Of a stretch of 64,000 nt of DNA, positions 12,001 to 22,024 are shown one piece after another (positions within the stretch are counted from its first letter, which is position 1; each line of letters opens with the position of its first letter). Both the position numbers and the translations under genes were made by a program. The notes beneath the pieces were generated by a model. That model saw only the letters and a program-made list of their open reading frames with translations. It was not told where the DNA came from and did not search any database. The DNA comes from Limnomonas spitsbergensis (lineage: Eukaryota; Chlorophyta; Chlorophyceae; Chlamydomonadales): contig JAYJMM010000069.1 of assembly GCA_037349105.1 (NCBI GenBank), positions 682,001 to 746,000 of the forward strand. The letters are read 5' to 3'.

Positions 12001-15000
12001 GCTGCAGCAACTGTGATGGGGAGGAGGGGGATCATGGCGGGAGTTGGGTATTGGATATCAAGGGGGCATGGATAAAGGCACAAGACAGCATTTGAAGTGG
12101 CAGTTGTACGGGATATTTCAAATCAAGGTGCCACCTCATGCCGCTGCCGCTAGGGATGAGGTTTAGAACACCTAAGCCCTGACCTTGTAGTATGTCTCAT
12201 CTGAGCCACTGTGCTAGGGGTTGAGTATATAGGGCATGTGTTGAAGCGTGTAGGGAAAAGGGTATAGGCTAAAACAATCCTGTTGGGTCCCAAGTTCAAT
12301 TTCTATCAATACCGCTGCCGATAGGAATTAGGGTTCAGGTTAGCAAAGCACATCACACACAGAAAGCAAGGCCAAGCCTGATTCCGCTGCCGCTAGGGTT
12401 TGGGGTTATAGGTTGACACTTTAGCCACATCCTGAACCCTAAGTGCCAACCCAGGTCTTGCCTGATGCCGCCGCTGCCACCTCCGCTGCCGCTCCGGCTG
12501 ACATATCGGCCACCTCCTCAGCCTGACAGCTCAGGCTGCCCGAGGGGTACCCGGGGCTGCTGTTGAACCGGGAAGGGGAGACAGGCCGCACAACCCCGCC
12601 ATCTGCGGAGGTGGCCGCCTCCTGCCCGTTCAGATGCTGGGTTCGCCCGTCTTGGTAAGAGGCGGCACGCTGCAGCGACAGGGAGGAGGGCAGGATCAGG
12701 ATCGGCAAAGTGGATGAAATGAAGGAGGACAGGATCAGGGTCGGCAAAGTGGAAGAAAACCAATAGGGCAGGACCAGGAGGGCAGGACCAGGATGGGGAA
12801 CAATGGATGCTTTGCAAGGCAGCAACGAGCAGCCCATTGAGATGCTTGGGTGTTCCGTCCTGGTGCGAGGCCGCGTGCTGCGACAGCAGGATCAGGAAGC
12901 TATTGCTTTTGCGCGGTGGCAATGGGCGGGACGGCAGGGATCGGTGTGAGTGAAAGGGGGGGGGCGGGTCACAAATGGGCAGCAGCAGGCAGCCGGTTGA
13001 GATCCTTGGGTGTTCCATCCTAGTGCGGGGGCCCATGCTGCGACAGTAGGATCAGGAAGCTTTTGCTAGGAGGCTATGGGTGGGACGACAGGAATCAGTT
13101 GTATTGAGGGGGGAGGAAGGTCACAACTGGGCAACAGCAGGCAGGCTGAGCGACTTGCTTGGGCATGCTGTTCTGGTACGAGGCCGCGCGCTGCAGCAAC
13201 GGAACCTAGAGGGAAGGATCAGGATCAGGAATGTGGTGCTGGGCTATGGATCCTCTCACACTAGCATGCACCTGAGTCCCCTGAACCTGCAGTCCTAAGC
13301 CCTGTGTCCCCTGAAACCTGCAGTCCTAAGTCCTGTGTCCCCTGAACCCTGCAGTCCTAAGTCCCCTGAACCCTGTAGTCCTCAGTCCTGTGTCCCCTGA
13401 ACCCTGCAGTCCTAAGTCCTGTGTCCCCTGAACCCTCCTCCCCCCCACCTGCATCATCAGACCCAAGTGGAGCGCCTTGCCGGGTGAGCGTGGAGGTAGG
13501 CCCGAAACGTTTGCGTGCTGCATGGTGGGAGGATGAACAAGGTGTGGACATGTAAAATGAAACATACAGAAATCAATGAATACAGAAATCAATAAATATG
13601 TTACCGATTTCAGGACATTCTTGCCATTGCCGTCTCAATCCTCAACACGCCTGTGGTGCGGGTGAGGCCGAGCTGCCCCTGGGGCCCTTAACCCCTCTAA
13701 CGGGAGGAGCCGTTGACTACATTGTGTTGGAGCTTCATTTGAATCCTACTGTGAATCCAATTTTGATACATATTCTCGAATGAATAGTAGGCAAAATATT
13801 TCCCCTAGATCCCCCTCCCTCTCCCAATGCGTTTTTTATATTGCATCGAGCACGAGGCAGAGTTGTTCCTGGACCCTCCACCCCCTGGCCCAGAAGGTTC
13901 TGCTAACATCCTTCAATTCAAATTGTGGACCATGTTTTGAAATACCTGCAGCGAGGACGTGGCAGAATTGTCATTGGAGCCCCCCTCCCCCTGCCACGAG
14001 GGATCGTCAGACACATCATTTGAACTCCCTTTCTGGTAGCCCATCTAGTGCTACGGCTGAACGGCTGGCTTCCTGAATCCACGCCCCAGGGTGTATTGAT
14101 TGCTTTATTTATGAACACCCTTTCGAATCTCATCTCAACAGCACGAGACGAGGACACGCTGAGACGCCCCTGAAGCCCAGCCCCCCTCTCTCACAAGCTC
14201 CCGTCAACGTCATCCCTGTTCTCTATCTGAAACCCATTTCCAATCCATTATGAATCCCATTTGGCGTACCTGAGACGAGGGCGAGGCCGAGTTTACCCTG
14301 GAGCCCACTCCGCCTCTCCCGGGCGGTACAGTCAGCGACATGTCCCGGTGGGATAGGCTGATGCCAGAGGAGGCCGCGACCTGATATGTTAAGAGAGAGG
14401 GGGTATCATTCATAATGACATATTTTGTGAGCAGCACATGCAGAAAGTAGCCAGGCGTTGGGGACAGGCCTGCTAAGAAATAAGCGAGGCTTGGGGCCTT
14501 GCCAACCAACATTCCATCCTACCTAGAATTGATATGTTCCCGCAAGGCCCAAGAGGACCCAGAGCAGTAATATACAACAGCCAGAAACAGTCGGTTTTAA
14601 AAGCCAGCAACAGTAAGTACAAAATGCCAGCAACACAGTTTAAAAAACCAGCAACAGCCAGTTTAAAAAGTCAGCTTAAGCAGCCTGCAACAGACAACAG
14701 ACACAAAAAACGCCGAATTGCATAGATGTGCCTAATCAATTATTTACAGATGAGACTCAAATTAACGCTTCAGGCAAAGTAGTACAGAAATACAGCAGTG
14801 ACGTCTTCAGTCATGCAAGATTGCAAGTTCTCCATTACCTTTTGAGAAGGGAAGAGCTGCCGGGCGGGGGTGGTTGAGGGACGTGTCGCATTGAGCTGTG
14901 CCATCGTCGCCGAAAGGTTCGCCATTGCGGCAGCCAGGGAGCTCGCACCGCCGGACGCCACCTGGGCAACGACGGCGGCGGCGGCGGCGGCAGCAGCAGG

Positions 15001-16778
15001 CTCCGGCGAAGATGAAGCCACGGCGGCTGCGGCAGCGGCAGTGGCGGTCTGGCGCGTGCCAACAGTCGTAAAAGATGCCCGCAGTGCGGCCGCCGCAGCG
15101 GTTGCGGAGCCAGCCGCCATCTGTCCGGGATAAAAGCCGCATGGTGGTGATCAGGCAGTGGAACAAGAGTGTGCATGCAGATCCATTGCGGGGCTTGCAG
15201 AGCTGGCCGCCATCTATTTAGAGTTAAGTTATTTTACAATTCCAAGTTCAGGGTTCGGGGTTTATTTGACCCCTAGTTCAGGTTAAAGGGTTCAGGTGAC
15301 CCCTAGTTCAGGGTCAAGGGTTTATACGAACCCTAGTTCAGGATTCATGGTTTAGGTGTTTCCATCTTCAGGGTTTACTTCTTAAATCATTCCACGCAAT
15401 GGTGTCCCCTCGCAGTTCCAGCCACAGTGCCAGCCGCCGTCAGCCGCCGTCAGCCCAGATTGAGAGCCGCAGGATTGCTTTAGAACAAACCTGGGAACCA
15501 AATCATTTTTCAAGATTATACTGTAGATTTGCTATGCCGTCCCTCATAATTAACATGTTTGGGGCTGAGGGATCCATGAAATTACTGAAATTTAGTGTTT
15601 TGGTCGAAAGTTTACTCTGAGGGCAGCATTAAAAGAAAACATTTTTTCACACCTGAGGGAAGGCAAATCAAATCTACGGTAAAACTTTTCCTGACAACGC
15701 GTTTATTGACAGAAATGCAGTCTGAGTCCCATCCTGCCAGGTATCCCTTCATGAAGGCCTAAACCCTAAACCCTTCAGCGAAATTCCAGGTTCAGCAAAC
15801 CCGTTCCTTATGCCCTTGAATTGATCGGCTTCAAACAATGCAGGCGAGAACGCTGACCTGTCGGGGCATTGTTCCTGCCCGGGAAGTCATCTTTGTCGGC
15901 GACATGTTGGACGAAGGCGCACGCGCACTTGACAGGCTGGTCCGAGTGCTGGAAGTGGTTGCAGGCCGCCCTCCCACATACTTGCCCGACCTGTGACCAT
16001 TCAAATTCAAATTCAAAATCAAAAAAGTAGACAAATGAATGACACTCGTACTCTATTAAACGATATAGTCCACTGCAAATAAGAGTGTGGATTAAGACAG
16101 CCCCTCGATCATGCCTAGCACTTGACAAGCCCCTACGTACTTACCCAACCTGAGCCAAACAAAAACAAAGATATCGTAGAGCCCTGGTGAGTAGATCCAA
16201 GGAACAACACATTTCGCGAATGCACTGGGTAAGCAGGATAAAATTTAAATAGACCATTTTAACCACACCCACGGCCGGCCCTGACCAGCCACCCCACAGA
16301 CAACCCGACAGCCCTGCTCAGCCACCCCACACCTAACCCTCAACCCCACAACCTGGCCCAGCCAGCCCACACTAAACCCTACAACCTTGCTCAGCCATCC
16401 CACCCTAAAACCCTGAATCCTTCAACCCAGCTGTCCCACCCTAAAACCCTGCATCCTTCAACCCAGCTGTCCCACCCTAAAACCCTGAATCCTTCAACCC
16501 AGCTGTCCCACCCTAAAACCCTGAATCCTTCAACCCAGCTGTCCCACCCTAAACCCTGAATCTTGCAACCCAGCTGTTTCACACTCAACCAATAACTCTA
16601 CACTCTGGCTCAGCCAACCCACCCGGAAACCCTACGGCCTTCTCCCCCATCCCATCCTAAACCCTGAACCCTATAACCTGGCCCAGCCCTCCCAACCGCA
16701 CCTGAAGGAGTTCACTCTATTTCCGAAATTCCCCGGTGACGTCGGGGCCAGGCGCCCGGATGTCGACCTCGCCGCGGC
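1..16778 (-). CDS. AMPK/SNF1-like (CAMKL) Ser/Thr protein kinase with long low-complexity N-terminal region, 3' end cut by window
   Basis: Phase-consistent minus-strand exons in transcript order: 16702-16778, 15858-15990, 14839-15120, 14270-14380, 13449-13517, 12462-12669, 11648-11771, 10999-11122, 10289-10429, 9767-9898, 9121-9219, 8204-8320, 7052-7270, 5950-6303, 5391-5489, 4644-4799, 3737-3805, 2839-2939, 2096-2205, 465-526, and one ending at 68. The first 14 encode about 730 residues rich in Ala, Ser, Gly, Pro and Gln (poly-Ala, a CAG/Gln tract near 6070). The catalytic domain follows: glycine loop IGEGGFCKV, KVAIK lysine, helix-C QREI, YLVMEH hinge, HRDIKLENIL catalytic loop, DFGLS, HCGSPSYAAPEIVARKQY activation segment and DVWSLGV. 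These motifs place it in the CAMK-like SNF1/AMPK-related group; the substrate is unknown. The C-lobe after DVWSLGV lies outside the window. The intron after 12462 begins with GC. Kinase exons are very secure; the N-terminal exons rest on phase and composition only. Confidence 0.8.
806..1798. repeat. Pyrimidine-rich minisatellite, unit about 25 bp
   Basis: Roughly forty imperfect units of the type CTCTACCCCTAACCTCCTCT fill the kinase intron between exons 465-526 and 2096-2205. Many units contain CCCCTAACC, close to the CCCTAAA telomere complement. No coding signal seen. Confidence 0.9.
2362..2440. repeat. Imperfect hairpin in kinase intron
   Basis: ACTAAGCCGCACAC is followed about 20 nt later by GTGTGTGGCTTAGT, an inverted copy with one mismatch in 14. 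It could form a stem of 13-14 bp. Function unknown. Confidence 0.45.
3780..4215 (-). repeat. Five tandem copies of the exon 3737-3805 acceptor junction
   Basis: Units of about 90 bp each repeat the end of the true exon (VVEATDF coding) plus its acceptor and upstream intron. The plus-strand signature GCCTCCACAACCTGC recurs near 3795, 3890, 3995, 4090 and 4185 with growing divergence, followed by TTCAACACAACC and TTTCGAAA-like text. Only the leftmost unit is joined to an intact exon. Confidence 0.8.
5067..5135 (-). pseudogene. Second copy of the kinase VAIK exon (alternative or relic)
   Basis: This 69-nt stretch follows a good acceptor (GCTACAG) and matches the first 23 codons of exon 4644-4799 without any gap. 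The true exon reads VRLGVHHMSRRKVAIKIVDK and the copy reads VQSNFDHSSRRREAVKIVDL; the catalytic lysine stays in place. It joins exon 5391-5489 in the same phase. Beyond codon 23 the homology ends and no donor is seen before a stop, so it looks like a decayed or partial duplicate exon. Confidence 0.6.
5475..5718 (-). repeat. Five tandem copies of the exon 5391-5489 acceptor junction
   Basis: The true exon starts CACAG/GCGCGAATGCTTTTG (ARMLLGSEL). Upstream lie four decayed copies that keep an AG before the coding-like part and read TRLLLGLY, AWMLLGSELHEL, MPVLLDSL and ARMWLGLD. Units are about 45-60 bp, separated by GGGTTTAAGG-like text. Confidence 0.8.
7870..8135 (-). repeat. Tandem relics of the exon 8204-8320 donor end
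   Basis: The true exon ends RRASLDHYAV/GTGCGT. Downstream on the minus strand, copies read RQDSVDHYAV/GTGCGT (about 7990-8040) and RASLYHYAV (about 7880-7920), with a further remnant at 8100-8135. They are separated by AGGGTTTAGGGTTTAGGG telomere-like heptamers. Confidence 0.7.
8633..8744 (-). CDS. Doubtful kinase-gene exon or exon relic
   Basis: The minus strand has an acceptor (CTACAG) before GTTGACGGCAGC and an open Ser/Ala-rich frame (VDGSLSSGAARSSKSH) up to a GTAAGG donor. The length (112 nt) breaks the phase between the flanking exons 9121-9219 and 8204-8320, which join in phase without it. A partial copy of the same motif lies at about 8560-8585. It may be alternatively spliced or dead. 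Confidence 0.25.
8890..9115 (-). pseudogene. Two dead copies of exon 9121-9219
   Basis: The true exon ends PSGMTAAQGAVQPLHQMQHQ/GTCAGG. Copy two (about 9000-9060) reads PSGMTVAGAAMLPLHQMQHQ but its donor GT has become GG and the acceptor is lost. Copy three (about 8890-8940) reads PSEMTAPSERQPLRQMQ. Unit length about 110-130 bp. Confidence 0.7.
9640..9700 (-). pseudogene. Decayed copy of the 3' end of exon 9767-9898
   Basis: The minus strand reads MMIGTQPELSRFSSQ followed by a GTAGGG donor-like site, matching MMTIRTQPGSPGPSSPE/GTAAGG at the end of the true exon. Confidence 0.55.
10082..10177. repeat. Near-perfect inverted repeat (hairpin), 30-bp core arms
   Basis: Positions 10092-10121 and 10140-10169 are perfect reverse complements (30 bp) around an 18-nt loop. 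The stem is extended by CCCATGGG on both sides (10082-10089 and 10170-10177) after a 2-nt bulge. It lies in a kinase intron. It could be a recent inverted duplication, a foldback element or a small-RNA precursor; the sequence alone does not decide. Confidence 0.85.
10510..10690 (-). repeat. Two decayed copies of the 5' part of exon 10289-10429
   Basis: The true exon starts CAG/ARLADQYGTLTGMRTSNQ. Upstream copies read VRLVIQEGAWTDMNTSS (after CTGCAG, about 10555) and ARLADQ...LTGMRAPS (about 10670). Both keep the acceptor-like AG. Confidence 0.7.
10845..10960 (+). repeat. Dispersed repeat family A copy
   Basis: Shows the family signature in order: CCACTGGGCCTATGGGG, CCCAGGCAGCAGG, then the tail GCAGCTGAATTGTAGTTGA. 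Partial copy. Confidence 0.6.
11800..12080 (-). repeat. Tandem relics of the exon 11648-11771 acceptor junction
   Basis: GGCTGCAGC(A/G)GC(A/G)GCTG recurs at about 11755, 11830, 11910 and 12000, in units of about 80 bp that include the Ala-rich exon start and the purine-rich text upstream of the acceptor. Confidence 0.6.
12815..13210 (-). repeat. Three decayed copies of the exon 12462-12669 acceptor junction
   Basis: The true exon starts RAASYQDGRTQHLNG. Copies read HAASHQDGTPKHLNGL (about 12820-12885), a form of DGTPKDLNRLPAA (about 12975-13045) and RAASYQNSMPKQ (about 13140-13200). All share GGATCAGGAAGC-like flanking text. Confidence 0.75.
13270..13440. repeat. Short tandem repeat, CCTGAACCCTGCAGTCCTAAG type
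   Basis: Five units of 30-37 bp containing CCCTGAACC(C)TGCAGTCCTAAGTCC lie next to exon 13449-13517 in a kinase intron. Each includes CTGCAG, so each carries an acceptor-like AG. Confidence 0.8.
13640..14200 (-). repeat. Four decayed copies of the exon 14270-14380 donor junction
   Basis: The true exon ends GSRVNSASPSSQ/GTACGC. Copies at about 13660, 13860, 13960 and 14150 keep the Arg/Gly/Pro-rich part (for example TIPRGRGRGAPMTILPRPR) and, in one case, an intact CTGCAG/GTATTT donor. Units about 100-190 bp. Confidence 0.65.
15530..15690 (+). repeat. Dispersed repeat family B copy 1
   Basis: Matches 56020-56155 along its length: GGGATCCATGAA..., a TTTACTCTGAGGGCAGCAT block, AAAAGAAA and ACCTGAGGGAAGGCAAATC. 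AT-richer than its surroundings; in a kinase intron. Confidence 0.6.
16410..16575. repeat. 36-bp minisatellite
   Basis: About five near-identical 36-bp units containing CCCAGCTGTCCCACCCTAAA plus degraded flanking units from 16290 to 16680. The unit is a multiple of three, so it leaves a false open frame on the minus strand (repeat VEGFRVLGWDSW). Confidence 0.9.
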
Positions 16779-17089
16779 CTGCAAACAACATTCAAGACCA
16801 GTTTAACCCTTCGCCCCAAACCCTGAGCTTAAAGGCAATCTCGCCGCAGACTAGAAGCAACGTTCAAATCGCGTGATCCCCTAAACCTTAAGCCTGAGGA
16901 TGAAGGCAATCTCGCTGTGGCCTGCAAGCAGCATCCAAATCAAGTGAGCCCCTAAACTCTACGCCTCAGGGGCGACCTAACAGCAGCCTGCAAGCTGCGT
17001 TCAAGAACCACAACATCCAAGACAATCCTAGATCCATCAACATCCAGCGGGTCTTCGACAGCATCCTTGGATACGAAAACCACCACTCC

Positions 17090-17520
17090 TCCTCAGCTGT
17101 AGAAGTGTGCATGCATGCCTGATGGAGCCTCTGCGCCCGCAGCAGATCTACCGTCCCTGGCCTGTCTACAACAGTGACGCCATTGGTGGGAACGGATCCC
17201 GGAGGCGGCCAGCCGGCAGTGTCCCTCCAGCAGTGACACCAGGGTTGCAAACTGATACCCATTCCCGGTGGCGGTCGACCAGCTGTGATCCACCGTCCCT
17301 TGCAGGTCTCCGACACTGACACCAGGGGTAGATAACCCGATCCCAGTGGTAGCCAACCGGCTGTGGTCCATCTGGACACCCAGCCCTCCTTCCCAGCTCC
17401 CACTACCATTGATGGAAAGCTGGAACCTGGTCCTCGTGGCGGCTGCCTGGCTGTGATCCAGCAGGACACCCAATGACCTCAACCCTCCCTCCCAGCTCCC
17501 ACTACCGTGCACCGCAAGTC
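17090..17520 (-). repeat. About four imperfect tandem units of 110 bp
   Basis: The text CTGTGATCCA...GTGTCC...CAGCTCCCACTACC and variants recur. The arrangement resembles the exon-junction arrays elsewhere in this gene, but no exon could be phased here. Confidence 0.5.
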
Positions 17521-17564
17521 CATGGCACAAAATATTGTGGTGCTCCAGGCACCCCTTGCTAATT

Positions 17565-17780
17565 TCCAGGGGTAACCCAGCTGCAAGTCAGATTCGTCTT
17601 TTGAGTGCTTCAGCTACAGTCTTTTGAGTGCTTCAGCTACAGTCTTGTGAGTGCTTCAGCTACAGTTCAGCCACATCACGGCCAAAGTCCAGGGGAGCTT
17701 GATTCAGCAAGTTCTGTTGCTTCAGTCAACGGCCGTAGGCCTGTCAAGGGCAGGTCCCGATCTGCCCAGGGGAAGTAGCC
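17565..17780 (-). repeat. Dispersed repeat family A copy with triplicated tail
   Basis: Reverse orientation. The tail text GTGCTTCAGCTACAGTC occurs three times in tandem before GCCACATCACGGCC and ACGGCCGTAGGCC. Confidence 0.65.
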
Positions 17781-17859
17781 CGTACGTCATATCCAGCTGG
17801 AATACACTCCCCACAAAATGTTGGTCGTGACCCCTGCCACTGTCTTTCTTACCCCCACT

Positions 17860-18020
17860 CCCCGACCTCCTCCCTATATCCACATGCCCCCCACCCACTG
17901 ACCACCTCCCTATATCCACATGCCCCCCATCCACTGGCCACCTCCCTATATCCACATGCCCCCCACCCACTGACCACCTCCCTATATCCACATGCCCCCC
18001 ACCGACTGACCTCCTCCCTA
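17860..18020. repeat. 36-bp minisatellite
   Basis: Four to five units with CCTCCCTATATCCACATGCC; minus-strand false open frame (VGGGHVDIGRWS). Confidence 0.9.
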
Positions 18021-18339
18021 TCCCGGATTGACATTGGAGAGGCATGGATTCGTAGGGGTGATTCGCCTGTGAGGCAAAAATCAGGGAAGGGAAGTGAGAC
18101 ACAGCCACACTGATCAGGGCTGGGCAGGAGAGCGTTCAAGGGGAAAGAGTATAACAGAAAATCAGGGTTTGAAGGTAGGGAAGGGGAGGCACAAATCAGG
18201 GTAGGGAGGGAATTTAGGGTTTGAAGGGGAGTGTGTGTGAACTTCACCCTGCTTCACACTGTGAAGCACAGTTTGAATATTTTGAACATGGTTCCAACGT
18301 TGGGAGAGAGCCTCAGGGCCAGGGCCATGCGATCAGGAG

Positions 18340-19190
18340 CCAGATCAAGGTGTAAATGGTGATGCACAACATGCAAATGCCTTGACCCTCAACATGTAGT
18401 GTGGACCGTGAAAGCAAGAGGCTTATCAAGGTGCGGGTGGTGATGCGCAACATGCAAATGCCTTGACCCTCAACATGTAGTGTGGACCGTGAAAGCAAGA
18501 GGCTGATCAAGGTGCGGGTGGTGATGCGCAACATGCAAATGCCTTGACCCTCAACATGTAGTGTGGACCGTGAAAGCAAGAGGCTGATCAAGGTGCGGGT
18601 GGTGATGCGCAACATGCAAATGCCTTGACCCTCAACATGTAGTGTGGACCGTGAAAGCAAGAGGCTGATCAAGGTGCGGGTGGTGATGCGCAACATGCAA
18701 ATGCCTTGACCCTCAACATGTAGTGTGGACCGTGAAAGCAAGAGGCTGATCAAGGTGTAAGTGGTGATGCGCAATATGCAAATGCCTTGACCCTCAACAT
18801 GTAGTGTGGACCGTGAAAGCAAGAGGCTGATCAAGGTGCGGGTGGTGATGCGCAACATGCAAATGCCTTGACCCTCAACATGTAGTGTGGAACGTGAAAG
18901 CAAGAGGCTGATCAAGGTGCGGGTGGTGATGCGCAACATGCAAATGCTTTGCCCCTCAACATGGAGTGTGGACTGTGAAAGCAAGAGGCTGATCAAGGTG
19001 CGGGTGGTGATGCGCAACATGCAAATGCTTTGCCCCTCAACATGGAGTGTGGACTGTGAAAGCAAGAGGCTGATCAAGGTGCGGGTGGTGATGCGCAACA
19101 TGCAAATGCTTTGCCCCTCAACATGGAGTGTGGACTGTGAGAGTGAGAGGCAGATCAAGGTGCGAGTGGTGATTTGGGAACGCATGGCAC
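18340..19190. repeat. 81-bp satellite, 10-11 units
   Basis: Units share GGCTGATCAAGGTGCGGGTG and ATGCGCAACATGCAAATGC. The last three units differ as a group (ATGCTTTGCCCC, ATGGAGTGTGGACTG), showing local homogenisation. Because 81 is a multiple of three, the minus strand stays open for 299 codons; the 27-residue periodic translation is best read as an artefact. Confidence 0.95.
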
Positions 19191-19499
19191 GCGCATGCAT
19201 CTTCAGATACAAACGGTGATGTGCATGTGCATGCCCCTCGGATACATCTTAAGATGCAAGCCGTCACATTCAAAAGCACTCAATGCCCATCACCAATGCC
19301 TATTTTGTAGGGGAGTGGTGGCCATTGGCGACCAGTAGGGTGAGTATAAAGGAAGTCGGATTTGGGACTTTAACCTAGCCACTAGCAGAGGTGGCAGCGG
19401 CCTCGGTCTTATTTTCACACTTCTGGCTCTTAGGAAACTTAAGGCCCCCAAAACCAACAAACAAGCACTGCCCATGACACATTTCTAAGGTCCATGCGA

Positions 19500-21050
19500 G
19501 CAAGGGAAGGGGGTGTGGAATCCCAGCAATAGCACGTCAATGCAAGTGGTGATGTATGAAACTACAAATGCATGCCCCCCCATGCTCCTTGAGGTGCTGC
19601 ATGGACAGCTCGCATGCGGTAGCTGGGTCAGGTGAAAGCGAGCAAGGGGAAGGACAGTGGGATCCTAGTGGAAGCATGCCCCCCAGATGATCCTCGAGGT
19701 GAGGGGCATCTCGCATGCTGTAGCTGGGTCAGGTCCTTGCCAGCAAGCGGCAGAGGAGTGAGGTGCCAGGGGTGGCATGTGAATGCATGCCTCTTGGATG
19801 CTTCTTGACGTTCAAGTTGCAATGTACGAATGCATGTCCCCTAGGTAACTCGTGAGGCACTGGCTAAAAGACATGTCTTCGCAATTTTGGCCCGTGCAAG
19901 AAAGAGGCTGAGTAGTGAGATGCGAGCGGTGGCATGCGGTTGCATGCCCCTTCCATGCGAGCAGTGGCGTGCAAAAGCATGTGCCTGATACGGTGCTGAC
20001 CGGATGGCTTGCATAGCGTAACTAGGTCAGGTCCATGCCATCAGGTGCCTGAGTAGTGGGATGCCACTATGCCAGCACTGACATATGTCCTGCATTACCC
20101 TCAGATGCATTTTGACGTGTGATCCATGTCGTACCAATGCATGCCCCATGAATGCTTTTTGAGGAGCTGACTGTACAGGTTGCAGGTGATAGCTGGGCCA
20201 GATCCGTGTCATTTGAATCCCAAGGGGTGAGATGCAAGCGGTGACACGTCACATGCGAATGCTTGCCCCTCCAATTATGTTGAGGAGCTGAGTGTACAGG
20301 TTGCAAGTAGTAGATGGGCCACGTCCATGCCATGGGGAGCCAGAATAGAGAGATGCAAGCGGAGACAAGGAAATGCGTGCCCCTCCGATGCTCTGGAGGT
20401 CCAAGCCAGCTGGAGGCAGAGTGGGAAGGTGCAAATGATGACGTGTGAATGCCTGCGACATGCAAGCGGTCGCATGCAACAATGCATGCCTCATGGATGC
20501 ATCTTCAGATGCCAGCGGTGATGTACTAATGCATGCCCCTTGGATGCAAGGAGTGCTGTGCACATGCAAGAAGTGTATGACTCTCTTGAGGTCCGCGCCA
20601 GCAAGAGTGAGAGCAGTGAGATGCAAACAGTGACATGCGCATGCATGCCCCTCACATGATTAATGAGGCACACACGGTCACATCCAGGTGCATGCCCCTT
20701 GGAAGCAAGCGGTGGCATGAATGTTAAGTTCGCTTTGATGCAAACAGAGACTGGATAGCTTGCATGGCACAGCTGGGTCGGGTCCATGCAAGAGTGGGGC
20801 AAAGTAGTGGCATGCCAGCCTTGACATGAGACATGCATGCCTCTCAGATGCATATTCAGGTGCCAGCAGAGTTGCACGAATGCATGCCCCTGAGATTCAA
20901 GTGCTGATATGTGAACGCAATCAATGCATGCCCCTCAGACTCGCTTGAACGTCCATGCGAGCAACATGCAGCTTATTTAGATGCAAGTGGTAGCATGTGG
21001 CGTGCATGCCCTTAACATGCCAGCGATGATGTACGAACACATGCCTCTTG
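19500..21050. repeat. Degenerate satellite field rich in ATGCATGCCCC
   Basis: AATGCATGCCCCT-like words recur every 50-120 bp together with GATGCAAGCGGTGACATG and TTGAGGTGCTG. Units are too diverged for a single period. No gene seen. Confidence 0.7.
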
Positions 21051-21333
21051 AGGTGCTAGGCTGATGCCTTGCATGAGGGTCACAATCGGCCGCATTGACT
21101 GAAGGTCTGATCTGTTCGGCAGCGACCCCCGAGGAACGGGTAGCGAGTGGCTGGATAAGTAGTGTCGTCGAGTGACGAGGAGAGGCTGTAAGAGAGCATG
21201 CTCCTATGACTGTACCTGTACCAGCATCATCCGAGTCTCCGTTGATCGCAAAGTTTCTCGAGACTTTGGTCCTGTGGCCAGGGGACTCGGGCTGACGACC
21301 AATGCTGTCCTTCGTGCTCGAAATGTGGTCCAT
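20977..21333 (-). CDS. Candidate first exon region of the kinase gene
   Basis: An ATG at 21333 (minus) is preceded three codons upstream by an in-frame TAG and opens a 118-codon frame of ordinary composition beginning MDHISSTKDSIGRQPESPG. A GTACAG donor at 21215 could end a 118-nt first exon. It is the first plausible start upstream of the kinase exons on the same strand, but 4 kb of repeats separate it from the next supported exon (16702-16778) and no phase link could be proved. It could instead be a short separate gene or non-coding. Confidence 0.3.
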   Translation of the reverse strand: MDHISSTKDSIGRQPESPGHRTKVSRNFAINGDSDDAGTGTVIGACSLTASPRHSTTLLIQPLATRSSGVAAEQIRPSVNAADCDPHARHQPSTSRGMCSYIIAGMLRACTPHATTCI

Positions 21334-21559
21334 GCGCGGCTATGTTTCACCGACGCGAGCAAGTCGCTGCTGTCAGAGCTCTGGAGTGGAATACACAGAG
21401 GAAGCGAAGGCGCTGCTGCTCCAACTGCTGCCCCCGCTTGTCAAAACCCAGGATCATATCCAAGTGTGATGTAAGCTCGATTAAAGTGTTTTCGGGAGGA
21501 AAGCTTGGGTGTGAAGCTGTGAGGCAGAGGAGGTACTCGGGTCTCAATTGTTTCAAATG

Positions 21560-22020
21560 ATCAGTTAACGGGGGCTGTCTATTTCATTGTGTGGGTCACC
21601 AGCGCTAGCACCGTGTGATAGCTCTGGCTCAGTCTAAGGACGATGTACCGTTTCAATACGGTACAAGTCAGGTATCGCGTCACCTCAGTCAAGCTTTCAG
21701 CGAGGTCATTCAATCAGTTATCAGCATTATCCTTTACTCCACACTTAATACAGAAAATTGTATCGAAATCAATGGGAGATAGGGCCTCCGAGCTTGAGTT
21801 CATGCTTCAAAGCTCGCATTGACCGCAGGCGATGTTCGACCCGCCATGCGTCAGAGCCGCGCGTTTGGTTTGAATGAGAGCAGGAAGGACTCGAGCACTA
21901 GCTTTTCAACGTCCGAGCTGGTACAGAAACCCGCCACTCCATGCTTGCACCTAACAGGCATGGCACTATGGCGATTTTTCTCTAAAGCGCGAGGCGGGCC
22001 TCTTTAAAGACGTTGACACG
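21560..22020. other. Non-repetitive, AT-richer stretch between genes
   Basis: No splice-consistent exon found. Contains a short palindrome, ACCGTTTCAATACGGTAC, near 21650. If the kinase gene starts at 21333 (minus), this would be its promoter side. Confidence 0.35.
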
Positions 22021-22024
22021 CATC

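Noticed and set aside
18313..19212. 299-codon repeat protein on the minus strand
   Set aside because: 81-bp satellite; no splice-consistent neighbours and no non-repeat domain.
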